Shown here one piece after another: positions 1 to 9,557 of a DNA stretch of 64,000 nt. Made by a program: the position numbers and the translations under genes. How positions within the stretch are numbered: position 1 is the stretch's first letter; each line of letters opens with the position of its first letter. The stretch lies in the NCBI RefSeq assembly GCF_004025325.1, contig NZ_RSFE01000003.1, positions 310,001 through 374,000 of the forward strand. Reading direction: 5' to 3'. The notes under the pieces are model-generated. The model was not told the origin of the DNA. It did not search any database and saw nothing but the letters and a program-made list of their open reading frames with translations. The DNA comes from Pseudidiomarina gelatinasegens (lineage in GTDB: Bacteria; Pseudomonadota; Gammaproteobacteria; Enterobacterales; Alteromonadaceae).

Positions 1-894
1 CGTTGAGCGTAACGGCCCGAAAATAAATGACAGCGCAACCAACAGCATCACCGCCACAGTCACTGGGGCGAGCAATTTGCGCCATAAAGCCAGTTCATAA
101 CGTTCTGCAGCTTGCTTATTTGTCTTCAAGTATTCCAAATAATCAACCAACCCGCGAATTGACAAAGATTCAGGTTTAACTGTCACAACCCCCAACTTGT
201 CAGGGGTTAATGATGATTCCCACATAAATGAATCTTGCGTGTTCTGGATAATACGATCGATGGTGTACTCGGTCTGAGTAACCTTCGACAGGCGCCATTT
301 GCCTGCCGTAAACGATGCTGATTCACCCTGCGTTATCGACTCAAGTTCATTTTGATCATCAAAGTTGTAAATCGTTACGTCACGTAAACGACCGGTATTT
401 TCAACTTCACCAATATTCACAAAGCTCAGCCCATCGCGGGCCCAAATACCTTGTTGGGCAGATATTAAGCTGCCTCCCGAAATAGCGCGGGCACGAAGTT
501 CACGCCCATGCGATTCTAATTCCGGCGCAACCCATTCGCCCATAGCCATAACAGCTAGCATCATGATAACCGCCGCTTTCATAACCGACGCAACGATATT
601 TAAACGCGAACGGCCAGCGGCCAACATCACCACCAGCTCTGAATTACTAGCTAGCATGCCCATGCCAATCAAGCCGCCGAGTAATGCCGCCATCGGAAAG
701 AAAACCTCAATGTCGCGAGGTAAGCTGTACAGTACGAAAAGTCCCGCATCCGCAACCGAATATGTCCCCTTGCCGACCGACTTTAGTTGTTCGACAAAAC
801 GGATCAGACTCGAGAGCCCACTTAAAACCGCCAAGCTCAATAGCGAGGTGACCAATACAGAGCGCGCGATGTAGCGATCAAGAATGGAAAACAT
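1..894 (-). CDS. lptG: LPS export permease LptG (partial, C-terminus beyond left edge)
   Basis: Inner-membrane subunit of the LptB2FG ABC transporter, which extracts lipopolysaccharide from the inner membrane and passes it to the LptC-LptA bridge. The reading frame starts with ATG at 894-892 (MFSILDRYIARS) and stays open for 298 codons to the window edge. It shows the family's N-terminal membrane segments, a periplasmic jellyroll-like middle and a second membrane block beginning 'VTVAVMLLVALSF' then FGPLRS. About 60 residues appear to be missing compared with the usual ~356. The start overlaps the lptF stop as TGATG, so the two subunits are probably translationally coupled. Strong family resemblance to E. 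coli LptG. Confidence 0.93.
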   Translation of the reverse strand, partial: MFSILDRYIARSVLVTSLLSLAVLSGLSSLIRFVEQLKSVGKGTYSVADAGLFVLYSLPRDIEVFFPMAALLGGLIGMGMLASNSELVVMLAAGRSRLNIVASVMKAAVIMMLAVMAMGEWVAPELESHGRELRARAISGGSLISAQQGIWARDGLSFVNIGEVENTGRLRDVTIYNFDDQNELESITQGESASFTAGKWRLSKVTQTEYTIDRIIQNTQDSFMWESSLTPDKLGVVTVKPESLSIRGLVDYLEYLKTNKQAAERYELALWRKLLAPVTVAVMLLVALSFIFGPLRST

Positions 895-2000
895 CAGTTT
901 GACCTCTTCAGTTTAGCCATTATTCTCAACCCCCACGGGCGCCCCTTTCCAATTAATAGAATGCCACATACCAATAGTAAAACGTGTATCCACCATAGGC
1001 CTATGGTGGGGTTAATCGCCCCGTCAGCAACGGCTGAGCGCGCGGCCATTAGAATTAAGAAATATCCTAAATAAATGAGCAAAGCAGGCGCCATTCGCCC
1101 AAATTTACCTTGCCGCGGATTCACCCGGCTTAACGGTACGGCAATAAGGGTAAGTAATGGCATCGCCAGCGGGATTGCGATACGCCATTGCAACTCAGCC
1201 TGCGCTTCAGGGTTGGTCTCGTTCATCAACTCGAGCGTGCTGTAGGCTTCAAGTTTACGAATGTACTCAGAGCCTTCTTGTTCTTTAATCTGCAATTGAT
1301 AGTCATCAAATTGCATGATTTGAAATTCACCTTCAACAAAGCTTTGGGCATAACGCATGCCATTGGAAAGTACTAAGGTTTGCGCCCCAGTTTCAGCAGC
1401 GATAACGCTACCTCGGTCGGCCATGACTACGCTGCCGCCAATAACTTTGTTATCTTCGTCACGTAGCGACTGGGCCACAAATACTTCATCAAGATCGCCG
1501 TTATCGTTCAAGCCTTGCACATAAATAACAGCTTTTTGGTTACTCGCTTGCTGGAAACGTCCAGGCATGATCACACTCAACCCAGTTTCGCTGCGTGCTT
1601 TTTCCTCAACCACGCGTTCTTGTTCAAGCGACCATGGCACCAAATACAAAGTTAGCGCAGCAGTGCCCACGGCAAGAACCAAAGACAATACCAACGTAAC
1701 GCGGGTTACATACCACTCACTGACACCGCAGGCATGCAATACCGTCATTTCGTTATCCGCATATATACGACCATGAGCCAGCAAAATACCGAGGAATAGA
1801 CTCAAAGGGAGAATAAGTGCAGCTAATGCAGGAAGATTTAACCCAAGTAACTGAATTACAATGTTACTAGGTATTTCGCCCGCAGAAGCGTCCGCTAGAA
1901 CCCGAACGAACTTCTGGCTCACGAAAATGGTCATGAGCACCGTTAATACGGCGATCTGAGACTTAAATGTTTCACGTATTAAATAGCGAAATATACGCAC
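894..2000 (-). CDS. lptF: LPS export permease LptF
   Basis: Partner of LptG in the LptB2FG lipopolysaccharide extractor. It has 368 residues, the normal family length. An N-terminal helix block (MRIFRYLIRETFKSQ, then several hydrophobic spans to about residue 120) is followed by a soluble periplasmic domain and a C-terminal membrane block beginning near 'WRIAIPLAMPLLTLIAVPL'. Translation starts at a GTG (2000-1998). The gene is divergent from pepA across about 120 bp, the same lptFG//pepA arrangement as in E. coli and Vibrio. Confidence 0.95.
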   Translation of the reverse strand: MRIFRYLIRETFKSQIAVLTVLMTIFVSQKFVRVLADASAGEIPSNIVIQLLGLNLPALAALILPLSLFLGILLAHGRIYADNEMTVLHACGVSEWYVTRVTLVLSLVLAVGTAALTLYLVPWSLEQERVVEEKARSETGLSVIMPGRFQQASNQKAVIYVQGLNDNGDLDEVFVAQSLRDEDNKVIGGSVVMADRGSVIAAETGAQTLVLSNGMRYAQSFVEGEFQIMQFDDYQLQIKEQEGSEYIRKLEAYSTLELMNETNPEAQAELQWRIAIPLAMPLLTLIAVPLSRVNPRQGKFGRMAPALLIYLGYFLILMAARSAVADGAINPTIGLWWIHVLLLVCGILLIGKGRPWGLRIMAKLKRSN

Positions 2001-2123
2001 TGAGACCCACTCTTAACATTGCTTTTTACTGGAAATGCTGCGAATTTTAAGTAAACTTGTCGTTTTCACAAGAATTATTCTATGACAGCTATCTACTGTC
2101 AACCGCAGCAAACGGGAGCACAT

Positions 2124-3629
2124 ATGGAGTTCAGCGTAAAAAGCGGCAGTCCTGAGAAACAAAGATCTGCCTGTGTCGTGGTCGGTGTATACGAACCACG
2201 TCGCCTATCCGGTGTAGCAGAACAACTTGATAAAGTTAGCGGCGGATACCTAAGTAACCTACTGCGCCGCGGTGACCTTGAAGGTAAATCCGGGCAAATG
2301 CTGCTGCTACACAACGTTCCTAATATTTTTAGCGAGCGTGTTCTTCTCGTTGGTTGCGGCAAAGAACGCGAACTCGATGAACGTCAGTATAAACAAATTA
2401 TTGAAAAAACCATCCATACTTTAAACGAAACCGGTTCAATGGAAGCGGTTTGCTTTCTGAGTGAACTGCACGTTAAGGGTCGTGACACCTATTGGAAGGT
2501 GCGTCAAGCCGTTGAAGCAGCTCAAAGTGGCCTCTACACCTTTAACCAGTTAAAGACCCGCAAAGAAGAACCACGACGCCCGTTAAGAAAATTAGTGTTT
2601 AACGTGCCAACGCGCCGCGAGTTACCGCTTAGCGAAAAAGCTATCGCGCATGGTTTGGCGATAGCGAAAGGAATGTCACTGTGTCGTGACGTCGCGAATA
2701 TGCCACCGAATATTTGCACCCCGCGCTATTTAGCTGAACGCTCAGAAGAGCTCGCAAGTAATTACGAGAAGCTGTCTTTCACTGCGGTTACCGAACAGGA
2801 AATGGCTGAATTAGGTATGAATGCCTATTTGGCTGTAGGCCGCGGGTCTGAAAATGAGTCGGTATTAAGCTTACTGCATTATCAAGGAGCCAGCAGCGAA
2901 CAGGCTCCTATTGTGATCGTTGGCAAAGGGTTAACCTTCGACGCTGGTGGCATCTCAATCAAGCCAGCCGCCAATATGGATGAAATGAAATATGATATGG
3001 GCGGTGCAGCAGCGGTTTTGGGTGCAATGCAATCCATTGCTGAGCTGCAGCTTCCTATTAACGTTATCGGCGCCATCGCAGGCTGTGAAAATATGCCTGA
3101 TGGTCGCGCCTATCGTCCGGGTGACGTGTTAACCACTATGAGTGGTCAAACCGTTGAGGTGCTGAACACAGACGCCGAAGGTCGTTTAGTTTTATGCGAC
3201 ACGTTAAGCTATGTTGAGCGCTTTGAGCCCGAAGCGGTCGTTGATATCGCAACCTTGACAGGTGCTTGTATTATAGCTCTGGGTCATCATGCAAGCGGCC
3301 TGATGAGCACTCATAACCCACTTGCTCATGAATTGCTATCAGCATCTGAACAAAGTGGTGACAGAGCTTGGCGCCTGCCATTATGGGACGAGTATCAAGA
3401 CGCGCTGGATAGCCCCTTTGCTGATATGGCGAACTTGGGTGGACGCGATGCAGGTACAATTACTGCAGCCTGCTTCTTGTCGCGATTCACCAAAAAATAT
3501 CATTGGGCACACCTAGATATAGCTGGAACTGCGTGGCGTAGTGGCGCTAAAAAAGGCGCTACAGGACGCCCCGTACCGCTATTAACGCAGTTTATTATAA
3601 ATCGCACCGCATCTGGTGATCAGGACTAA
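2124..3629 (+). CDS. pepA: Cytosol aminopeptidase PepA (leucyl aminopeptidase)
   Basis: M17 family di-metal leucyl aminopeptidase, hexameric in known members; in E. coli it also acts as a DNA-binding accessory factor in Xer recombination and in carAB control. I place the start at ATG 2124 ([15 protein letters not shown]), preceded by GGGAG and identical to the E. coli N-terminus. An in-frame ATG at 2082 would add 14 unconserved residues. Family signatures are intact: [16 protein letters not shown] (metal and catalytic Lys), the DEMKYDM block, and the M17 signature NTDAEGRL. At 501 residues it matches the usual ~503. holC follows after 12 bp and valS after that. Confidence 0.97.
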   Translation: MEFSVKSGSPEKQRSACVVVGVYEPRRLSGVAEQLDKVSGGYLSNLLRRGDLEGKSGQMLLLHNVPNIFSERVLLVGCGKERELDERQYKQIIEKTIHTLNETGSMEAVCFLSELHVKGRDTYWKVRQAVEAAQSGLYTFNQLKTRKEEPRRPLRKLVFNVPTRRELPLSEKAIAHGLAIAKGMSLCRDVANMPPNICTPRYLAERSEELASNYEKLSFTAVTEQEMAELGMNAYLAVGRGSENESVLSLLHYQGASSEQAPIVIVGKGLTFDAGGISIKPAANMDEMKYDMGGAAAVLGAMQSIAELQLPINVIGAIAGCENMPDGRAYRPGDVLTTMSGQTVEVLNTDAEGRLVLCDTLSYVERFEPEAVVDIATLTGACIIALGHHASGLMSTHNPLAHELLSASEQSGDRAWRLPLWDEYQDALDSPFADMANLGGRDAGTITAACFLSRFTKKYHWAHLDIAGTAWRSGAKKGATGRPVPLLTQFIINRTASGDQD

Positions 3630-3641
3630 TTCGGGCAGCTC

Positions 3642-4097
3642 ATGGCACAAGGTATTTTCTACGTACTCGATGGCTTAGACGACCAGCAACAGCTGCAGTT
3701 TTTTTGCGAACGTATCGCGAGTGCTTGGCGCGAATACCGCAGTGTGCGAGTCTGGTGTGCTGACCAAGCTGCCGCCGAGCAACTGGATGAAGCGCTCTGG
3801 CAGGCTCCTGGAGATGCGTTTGTGCCACACAACTTAGTTGGTGAAGGCCCAGCTCAAGGAGCGCCTGTAGAGCTCTGCTGGCCCCAGGCCAATGTGCCGA
3901 AGCGCCGCACTGCTGCAGTAGTGAACTTAATGTCCGAAATACCCGATTGGCAAGGTGCTCGAATGATTATTGAACGCGTACCAAGCGACGAAAGTGCGCG
4001 GCAACAAGCGCGTGAACGCTACAAAACCTATCGTGGTCAGCATGTAGAACTGCAAACTATCAAAGCATCTGAACAGATGAATTCATCAACCAAATAG
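3642..4097 (+). CDS. holC: DNA polymerase III chi subunit HolC
   Basis: Chi subunit of the DNA polymerase III clamp loader, which in E. coli links the psi subunit to single-stranded-DNA-binding protein. It has 151 residues, a typical length. Recognisable family features are the early FYVLDG strand, the CERIASAWREYRSVRVWC segment and the late 'RMIIERVPSDESARQQARERY' region. It lies between pepA and valS, the conserved gammaproteobacterial context, with 12 bp before it and 18 bp after it. The identification rests on both sequence and position. Confidence 0.93.
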   Translation: MAQGIFYVLDGLDDQQQLQFFCERIASAWREYRSVRVWCADQAAAEQLDEALWQAPGDAFVPHNLVGEGPAQGAPVELCWPQANVPKRRTAAVVNLMSEIPDWQGARMIIERVPSDESARQQARERYKTYRGQHVELQTIKASEQMNSSTK

Positions 4098-4115
4098 AAC
4101 GAAGTGAAGGTTTCT

Positions 4116-6965
4116 ATGGATAAAACGTATTCCCCGCAAGCGATCGAGCAAGCTCTTTATAAAACTTGGGAAGAGCGTGGCTACTTTAAGCCGTCAGGCC
4201 AAGGCGATGCCTATTGCATTATGATCCCGCCACCAAATGTCACTGGCAGCTTGCACATGGGCCATGCGTTCCAGCACACCATCATGGATACGCTCACGCG
4301 CTATAAACGCATGGACGGGTATAACACGCTTTGGCAGGTTGGTAGCGATCATGCTGGCATTGCCACGCAGATGGTCGTTGAGAGACAACTTGCGGCACAA
4401 GGCCAAACGCGCCAAGCACTTGGTCGTGATGCATTTATTGATAAGATTTGGGATTGGAAAGCACAATCAGGTGGAACCATTACTTCGCAAATGCGTCGTT
4501 TAGGCGATTCCGTAGACTGGGATCGTGAACGCTTCACCATGGACGATGGTTTGTCAGAGGCAGTGCAGGAAGTGTTCGTGCGTTTGCATGAAGAAAACCT
4601 AATTTATCGTGGCAAGCGATTGGTGAACTGGGACCCGAAACTGCAAACAGCAATTTCAGATCTTGAAGTTGAGAACAAAGAGCAACAGGGCCACATTTGG
4701 CACTTGCGCTACCCGCTTGCTGACGGTGCCAGCACCGCGGATGGTAAAAACTATTTAGTCGTAGCAACCACGCGACCTGAAACCATGCTGGGTGACGTTT
4801 GCATTGCTGTGCACCCGGATGACGAGCGTTATCAAAGCCTGGTTGGCAAGTTCGTTGAATTGCCACTTGTTGGTCGCAAAGTACCAATCATCGCTGACAG
4901 CTATGTCGATAAAGAATTCGGTACTGGCTGTGTGAAGATTACCCCGGCCCATGATTTCAACGACTATGAAATTGGCAAGCGCAATAACTTGCCCATGATT
5001 GCCGTGCTTGATGATCATGCCCACGTTCGTGCGGTAGCTGGTCTTTACACGCCTACTGGTGAAAGCCTTGATAATATCGACGCGTTTGATGGCACACTCC
5101 CAGAAGCGTATCAAGGGCTGGACCGGTTTGACGCGCGTAAAAAAATTGTCGCGGATTTCGATGCCTTAGGGTTACTGGACAAAACCGAACAACACACCAA
5201 TAAAGTGCCTTACGGCGATCGCGGTGGTGTGCCTATTGAACCCCATTTGACCGACCAGTGGTACGTGCGCGTTGCCCCCATGGCTGAAGTTGCCACGAAA
5301 GCTGTTGAAGATGGCGAGATTCAATTTGTACCAAAACAATATGAGAACATGTACTTCTCTTGGATGCGTGACATTCAGGACTGGTGTATCTCACGTCAGC
5401 TGTGGTGGGGGCATCGCATTCCAGCATGGTACGACGCTGATGGAAACGTGTATGTAGGGCGCGATGAACAAGAAGTGCGTACCAAACATAACCTCGGCGA
5501 CATCAAGCTAAGTCAAGATGAAGACGTGCTCGATACCTGGTTCTCGTCTGCGCTTTGGACTTTCTCAACTCTTGGTTGGCCTAAGCAAACCGACGACTTA
5601 AAAACTTTTCACCCAACCGACGTTTTAGTAACTGGATTCGATATTATTTTCTTCTGGGTTGCACGCATGATTATGATGACCATGCACTTCTTAAAAGATG
5701 AAAATGGTAAACCTCAAGTTCCGTTTAAAACCGTTTACGTAACCGGCCTTATTCGCGATGAAGAAGGCCAAAAAATGTCGAAATCAAAAGGTAATGTGCT
5801 CGACCCGTTAGACATGATTGACGGTATCGACCTTGACACCTTAGTGACCAAACGTACGGCAAATATGATGCAACCTCAGTTAGAGGCAAAAATCAAAAAA
5901 CGTACGCAAAAACAATTCCCTGAAGGCATATCTGCGCATGGTACTGATGCACTGCGCTTTACGCTGGCAGCATTGGCTTCAACGGGGCGCGATATTAACT
6001 GGGACATGAAGCGACTCGAAGGCTATCGTAATTTCTGTAATAAATTATGGAATGCGAGCCGTTATGTGTTGATGAACACGGAAGAGCAAGACTGTGGCCA
6101 AGCTGGCGGTGAAATGGAATTATCATTGGCTGACCAGTGGATCATTGAGCAGTTTAACGACACCGTGAAGCAATTCCGTAGCGCCTTAGACAACTACCGT
6201 TTTGATCAGGCCGCCGGTATCGCCTATGAGTTCACATGGAACCAGTTCTGTGACTGGTACTTGGAACTGACTAAGCCAATTCTGTTCAATGGCTCTGAGG
6301 CTCAACTACGTGGCACCCGTCATACACTTATTACCGTGCTTGAACAGCTATTGCGGCTACTGCACCCATTATTGCCATTTATCACTGAAGAGATTTGGCA
6401 ACGGGTTGCACCACTTGCTGGCGTAACCGGCGAAACCATCATGTTGCAAGCCTATCCGCAAGTGCAGGCGGAACGCTTTGCAACCGCCCGCGATGACATG
6501 GAATGGTTAAAACAAGTTATTGTCGCGGTACGTAATATTCGTGGCGAAATGAATTTATCGCCTAGCAAACCACTGCCGGTGCTTTTCAAAAATGCGGATG
6601 CAACGGCACAGCAACGTCTTGAGAGCAATGCCAGCTTCTTAAGCGCATTAGCAAAACTTGAATCAGTGACCTTCTTAACGGCCAGCGAAGAAGCGCCTGC
6701 CAGCGCAACAGCGCTCGTTGGACGTATGGAGATTCACATTCCTATTGCAGGTTTGATCGATACTGCTGCCGAGTTGGCGCGGTTAGATAAAGCTATTGAA
6801 AAAGCGCAGAAGGAAGTCGATTTATTTAGCCGTAAGCTAAGCAATGAGAATTTTGTTAGCAAAGCTCCGGCTGAAGTCATTGATAAAGAGCGCGCTAAAC
6901 AGGCTGAAGCCATAGAAACTCTGCAACAATTGCAGCAGCAACGCAGCAAAATCGCCGCGCTTTAA
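4116..6965 (+). CDS. valS: Valyl-tRNA synthetase
   Basis: Class I aminoacyl-tRNA synthetase that charges tRNA-Val. The HIGH-like motif appears as [15 protein letters not shown] and the KMSKS loop as [11 protein letters not shown]. Between them lies the CP1 editing domain, with the [10 protein letters not shown] hallmark that hydrolyses mischarged Thr-tRNA. The C-terminus ends in the ValS coiled-coil arm (about residues 880-949, rich in Lys, Glu and Gln). I prefer ATG 4116 ([12 protein letters not shown]), which has GAAGG five bases upstream, over the in-frame GTG at 4104. The resulting 949 residues match E. coli (951). Confidence 0.97.
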   Translation: MDKTYSPQAIEQALYKTWEERGYFKPSGQGDAYCIMIPPPNVTGSLHMGHAFQHTIMDTLTRYKRMDGYNTLWQVGSDHAGIATQMVVERQLAAQGQTRQALGRDAFIDKIWDWKAQSGGTITSQMRRLGDSVDWDRERFTMDDGLSEAVQEVFVRLHEENLIYRGKRLVNWDPKLQTAISDLEVENKEQQGHIWHLRYPLADGASTADGKNYLVVATTRPETMLGDVCIAVHPDDERYQSLVGKFVELPLVGRKVPIIADSYVDKEFGTGCVKITPAHDFNDYEIGKRNNLPMIAVLDDHAHVRAVAGLYTPTGESLDNIDAFDGTLPEAYQGLDRFDARKKIVADFDALGLLDKTEQHTNKVPYGDRGGVPIEPHLTDQWYVRVAPMAEVATKAVEDGEIQFVPKQYENMYFSWMRDIQDWCISRQLWWGHRIPAWYDADGNVYVGRDEQEVRTKHNLGDIKLSQDEDVLDTWFSSALWTFSTLGWPKQTDDLKTFHPTDVLVTGFDIIFFWVARMIMMTMHFLKDENGKPQVPFKTVYVTGLIRDEEGQKMSKSKGNVLDPLDMIDGIDLDTLVTKRTANMMQPQLEAKIKKRTQKQFPEGISAHGTDALRFTLAALASTGRDINWDMKRLEGYRNFCNKLWNASRYVLMNTEEQDCGQAGGEMELSLADQWIIEQFNDTVKQFRSALDNYRFDQAAGIAYEFTWNQFCDWYLELTKPILFNGSEAQLRGTRHTLITVLEQLLRLLHPLLPFITEEIWQRVAPLAGVTGETIMLQAYPQVQAERFATARDDMEWLKQVIVAVRNIRGEMNLSPSKPLPVLFKNADATAQQRLESNASFLSALAKLESVTFLTASEEAPASATALVGRMEIHIPIAGLIDTAAELARLDKAIEKAQKEVDLFSRKLSNENFVSKAPAEVIDKERAKQAEAIETLQQLQQQRSKIAAL

Positions 6966-7029
6966 TCGCGGCGAGCCTGCTCTTAGGTACTTACCGCACG
7001 CATACTCTAAACGAGGATGAGTGCGGTAA
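6953..7029. terminator. Two inverted repeats between convergent valS and the GntP-type gene
   Basis: The first is a perfect 7-bp repeat, CGCCGCG (6953-6959) with CGCGGCG (6967-6973); its 7-nt loop holds the valS stop codon. The second is a perfect 9-bp repeat, TTACCGCAC (6991-6999) with GTGCGGTAA (7021-7029), spanning the stop codon of the opposite gene. Neither has a clear T-tract, so they may be weak terminators or mRNA 3'-end stabilisers rather than classic intrinsic terminators. Confidence 0.45.
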
Positions 7030-8368
7030 TAACCGCCAACAGAGCAGCAATCATAGGAATCAACACCGTAACCACAAAGATATCTCGGTAGGCTTCTTTA
7101 TGGGTCAACCCCATCAACGTCAATAACGCGATAACGGCACCAGAGTGCGGCAGCGAATCTAATCCACCAGCTGCTAAATTAGCGATACGGTGTAAAAGTT
7201 CAGGTGCAATGCCAGACTCTAAATAAGCCGGCGCTAAGCTCGACATAAATATCTGCAACCCACCTGAAGCTGATGCCGTTACGCCAGAAATTAAATTAGC
7301 AGAAACAAACACTGACATTAACGTAGGTATCTCTAGCGCGAGTAACCATGCGGCAAAAGCATGGAAACCTTCTGTTTGAATCACAACACCACCGAAACCA
7401 ATAACCGCAGCAGTGTTTATAAGTGGCAGCAACGCATCATCAACGCCCTTTCCTGCTGCCGTCACAAATTGCTTTCTGACCGGCCGAAATAGAATAAAGC
7501 AAAGCAAACTGCCAACTATCAGCGCAAAGCTTGCCCAAAGTACCGGTTGTTGGTTTGCAAAGTCTTGCCACACTGACTGTACACCTGACATTTCCAATAC
7601 TCGCGGCAGTACGATAGTACCCAGCACTACGAAAATTGGCAGTAATGACATCCATAAACTTGGCATGCTTTGATCAGGGCGAGGCGCTAATGCTGCCATT
7701 TGGTGGTCTTTTTCATTCGCAACATAGTTTTCACCACGTTGTCGGGCGCGTTGCCATTGCCACTGCAAATACCACATACCTAACACCGCCATCACCGCGC
7801 CTGCGAATACACCGTACCAGCCACCAGCAAATAAATCGGTCGACAGACTACGTGCAGCAATAACGTTATGAATTGACGGTGTGCCAGGAAGTGCCGTCAT
7901 CGTAAATGTTCCTGCGCCCAGCGCTATTGCAGCTGCATATAAGCGTCTCGGTATGTTGGCTGTGCGCATCAAGGTCACGCCTATTGGATACATGGTAAAC
8001 ATCACGACAAATACCACTACACCGCCATAAGTAAGCAGCGCGCATACTAACATCGCAATCAGCAAAGCACGTTTTTGCCCAAGCCGTTCGATAATTCCCA
8101 CGGCAACACCTTGAGCTGCATGGCTCGTTGCCATAATGCGCCCAAATAGACCACCGCATAAAAACAATAGAAGAAAATTCCCGGCGAAACTGAATGCGCC
8201 AGAGGGGCCAAAAGGAAAATGCTTTAAGAAAATATCTTGAATGGGAATGTTATTGGCAACACCAATAACAAGAACAGAGACCAGAACGGCCAATAAAATA
8301 TTTACACCACGCAAGGCTAGTACTATGAGTAAAACCAGCCCCACCACAAGCCCTAAATCTGCAATCAT
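7007..8368 (-). CDS. GntP-family permease (gluconate/organic-acid:H+ symporter type)
   Basis: 453-residue polytopic membrane protein with about 12-14 hydrophobic spans. It opens with MIADLGLVVGLVLLIVLALR and has typical GntP-family glycine-rich loops (ALPGTPSIHNVIAA, GASASGGLQIF-like 'TASASGGLQIFMSSL', and a late 'LDSLPHSGAVIALL'). Family members import gluconate or related small organic acids with protons. No sugar-acid kinase or catabolic gene is adjacent, so the substrate cannot be assigned from context. It is convergent with valS and follows rraB on the same strand. Its likely Shine-Dalgarno sequence lies inside a hairpin (8378-8402). Confidence 0.85.
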   Translation of the reverse strand: MIADLGLVVGLVLLIVLALRGVNILLAVLVSVLVIGVANNIPIQDIFLKHFPFGPSGAFSFAGNFLLLFLCGGLFGRIMATSHAAQGVAVGIIERLGQKRALLIAMLVCALLTYGGVVVFVVMFTMYPIGVTLMRTANIPRRLYAAAIALGAGTFTMTALPGTPSIHNVIAARSLSTDLFAGGWYGVFAGAVMAVLGMWYLQWQWQRARQRGENYVANEKDHQMAALAPRPDQSMPSLWMSLLPIFVVLGTIVLPRVLEMSGVQSVWQDFANQQPVLWASFALIVGSLLCFILFRPVRKQFVTAAGKGVDDALLPLINTAAVIGFGGVVIQTEGFHAFAAWLLALEIPTLMSVFVSANLISGVTASASGGLQIFMSSLAPAYLESGIAPELLHRIANLAAGGLDSLPHSGAVIALLTLMGLTHKEAYRDIFVVTVLIPMIAALLAVITALILV

Positions 8369-8377
8369 GAGTTTTGT

Positions 8378-8402
8378 GCCCCTATTATTGTTATTAGGGG
8401 GC
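8378..8402 (-). promoter_or_regulatory. Hairpin covering the likely RBS of the GntP-type gene
   Basis: Read on the plus strand, GCCCCTA (8378-8384) pairs with TAGGGG(G)C (8395-8402), with a one-base bulge. On the minus strand the TAGGGGC arm is the only Shine-Dalgarno-like sequence upstream of the permease ATG (8368), about 10 nt from it. The same hairpin sits just downstream of rraB, so it could instead be a weak terminator; no T-tract follows. Confidence 0.35.
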
Positions 8403-8409
8403 TCGGTGA

Positions 8410-8769
8410 CTACTCTTCTTCGTCGTCACCGAAATACGTGCCCCAACCGTCGTAATCAACGCCGGCAAGATCTGCTATTTTTGCGACTTCTTTGGTTTGT
8501 AATTCTAAAATTTGAGGGTCAAGCTTTACTTCACTAACCGCAACAAACGCGAACTGCCGCGACCCATCATCGAGTTCAAACTCATCTGCGTCGTCGACAT
8601 GGTAGCCAACTTTCACCAACTCAACAGCCGCTTTCTCTAGCTTAGTGAAGTCGGAACTAACCAAGTGATGTTCAATGGTAAACATTTCAGACGTGTCTGC
8701 ACCATCATCGATTAAGGCTGCCACGGTTTCGTTGCTTTGCGCGATTAATTCACTTAAGTCATTCGCCAT
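8410..8769 (-). CDS. rraB: Regulator of RNase E activity RraB
   Basis: Small acidic protein that in E. coli binds the C-terminal scaffold of RNase E and changes which RNAs the degradosome cleaves. The family core is plain: FTIEHHL, LEKAAVELVKVGYHVDD, and near the end VDYDGWGTYF followed by an acidic tail (DDEEE). I choose ATG 8769 (MANDLSELIAQS), preceded by AAGGAT that overlaps the plsC stop, giving 119 residues. An in-frame upstream start at 8811 would lie within plsC. It is 7 bp downstream of plsC and probably co-transcribed with it. Confidence 0.93.
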   Translation of the reverse strand: MANDLSELIAQSNETVAALIDDGADTSEMFTIEHHLVSSDFTKLEKAAVELVKVGYHVDDADEFELDDGSRQFAFVAVSEVKLDPQILELQTKEVAKIADLAGVDYDGWGTYFGDDEEE

Positions 8770-8776
8770 GCCTGAG

Positions 8777-9496
8777 TTATCCTTGTGCAAGTTCGTGATC
8801 AAGTTCACCAATTTTTGACTGCATCAACTGATGACAATGCGCAGTTAAAGCTCGAATAGAATCAGAACTATAATCCGAAATCTTAACCGGCTTTAACATT
8901 TCAATAATTACGGTGCCATTATTCCAACGGTTTAACTTAATGCGGCCGTGTAAATTAGATACGCAGATAGGCACAATATCAACACCAGCTTGCATTGCCG
9001 TGCGAAACGCACCAGTTTTGAATGGCAACAAACCACGGCCGTAACTGCGCGTACCTTCTGGAAATAACAAGATAGAAAGTTTTCGTTTTCGAATTGCCGA
9101 TGCAGCCTGCTCAATGGTACCGTGCGCTCGACCCTTGTTCTTACGATCAATCAAAATATTACCAGCTAGCCAGTACATTTGACCAAAGAAAGGTATCCAT
9201 TTTAGACTTTTTTTGCCAACGCTTACGGTGCTTTGCGGCATAGCGCGGCTCAACGTAAAAATGTCATAGCTGTTCTGATGGTTCGCTATGTAGACGAACG
9301 GCCCACCCTGTTTAACTTCATCCGGAACCCGTATTTCCAGCTTCACCCCAAGCAGGCGGTGCATGCTGCCGTAACAATGCGCCGCAAAGGCTGTATTGTT
9401 ACGGTGAAATGGCCGAAAAATACAGAATAAAAGTAACAGTGTGCTACCAACAACGATGAAAGCGCCTAATAGGGCCATACGTAAAACAGCGAGCAT
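8777..9496 (-). CDS. plsC: 1-acyl-sn-glycerol-3-phosphate acyltransferase PlsC
   Basis: Membrane acyltransferase that converts lysophosphatidic acid to phosphatidic acid. An N-terminal hydrophobic anchor (about residues 5-28) is followed by the catalytic HX4D motif, NHQNSYD, with His73 and Asp78. The substrate-binding FPEGTRS motif comes further on. It has 239 residues, the normal length. The ATG is preceded by AAGGAG at ideal spacing. A TATACT hexamer lies about 25-30 bp upstream in the 61-bp gap after parC, so the gene may have its own promoter, but the -35 is weak. rraB follows directly. Confidence 0.94.
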   Translation of the reverse strand: MLAVLRMALLGAFIVVGSTLLLLFCIFRPFHRNNTAFAAHCYGSMHRLLGVKLEIRVPDEVKQGGPFVYIANHQNSYDIFTLSRAMPQSTVSVGKKSLKWIPFFGQMYWLAGNILIDRKNKGRAHGTIEQAASAIRKRKLSILLFPEGTRSYGRGLLPFKTGAFRTAMQAGVDIVPICVSNLHGRIKLNRWNNGTVIIEMLKPVKISDYSSDSIRALTAHCHQLMQSKIGELDHELAQG

Positions 9497-9557
9497 GAAT
9501 TCTCCTTAATCACTAGTGCCCGCTAGTATAACCTGTTAGGCGCTGAAAAACGTCCGA

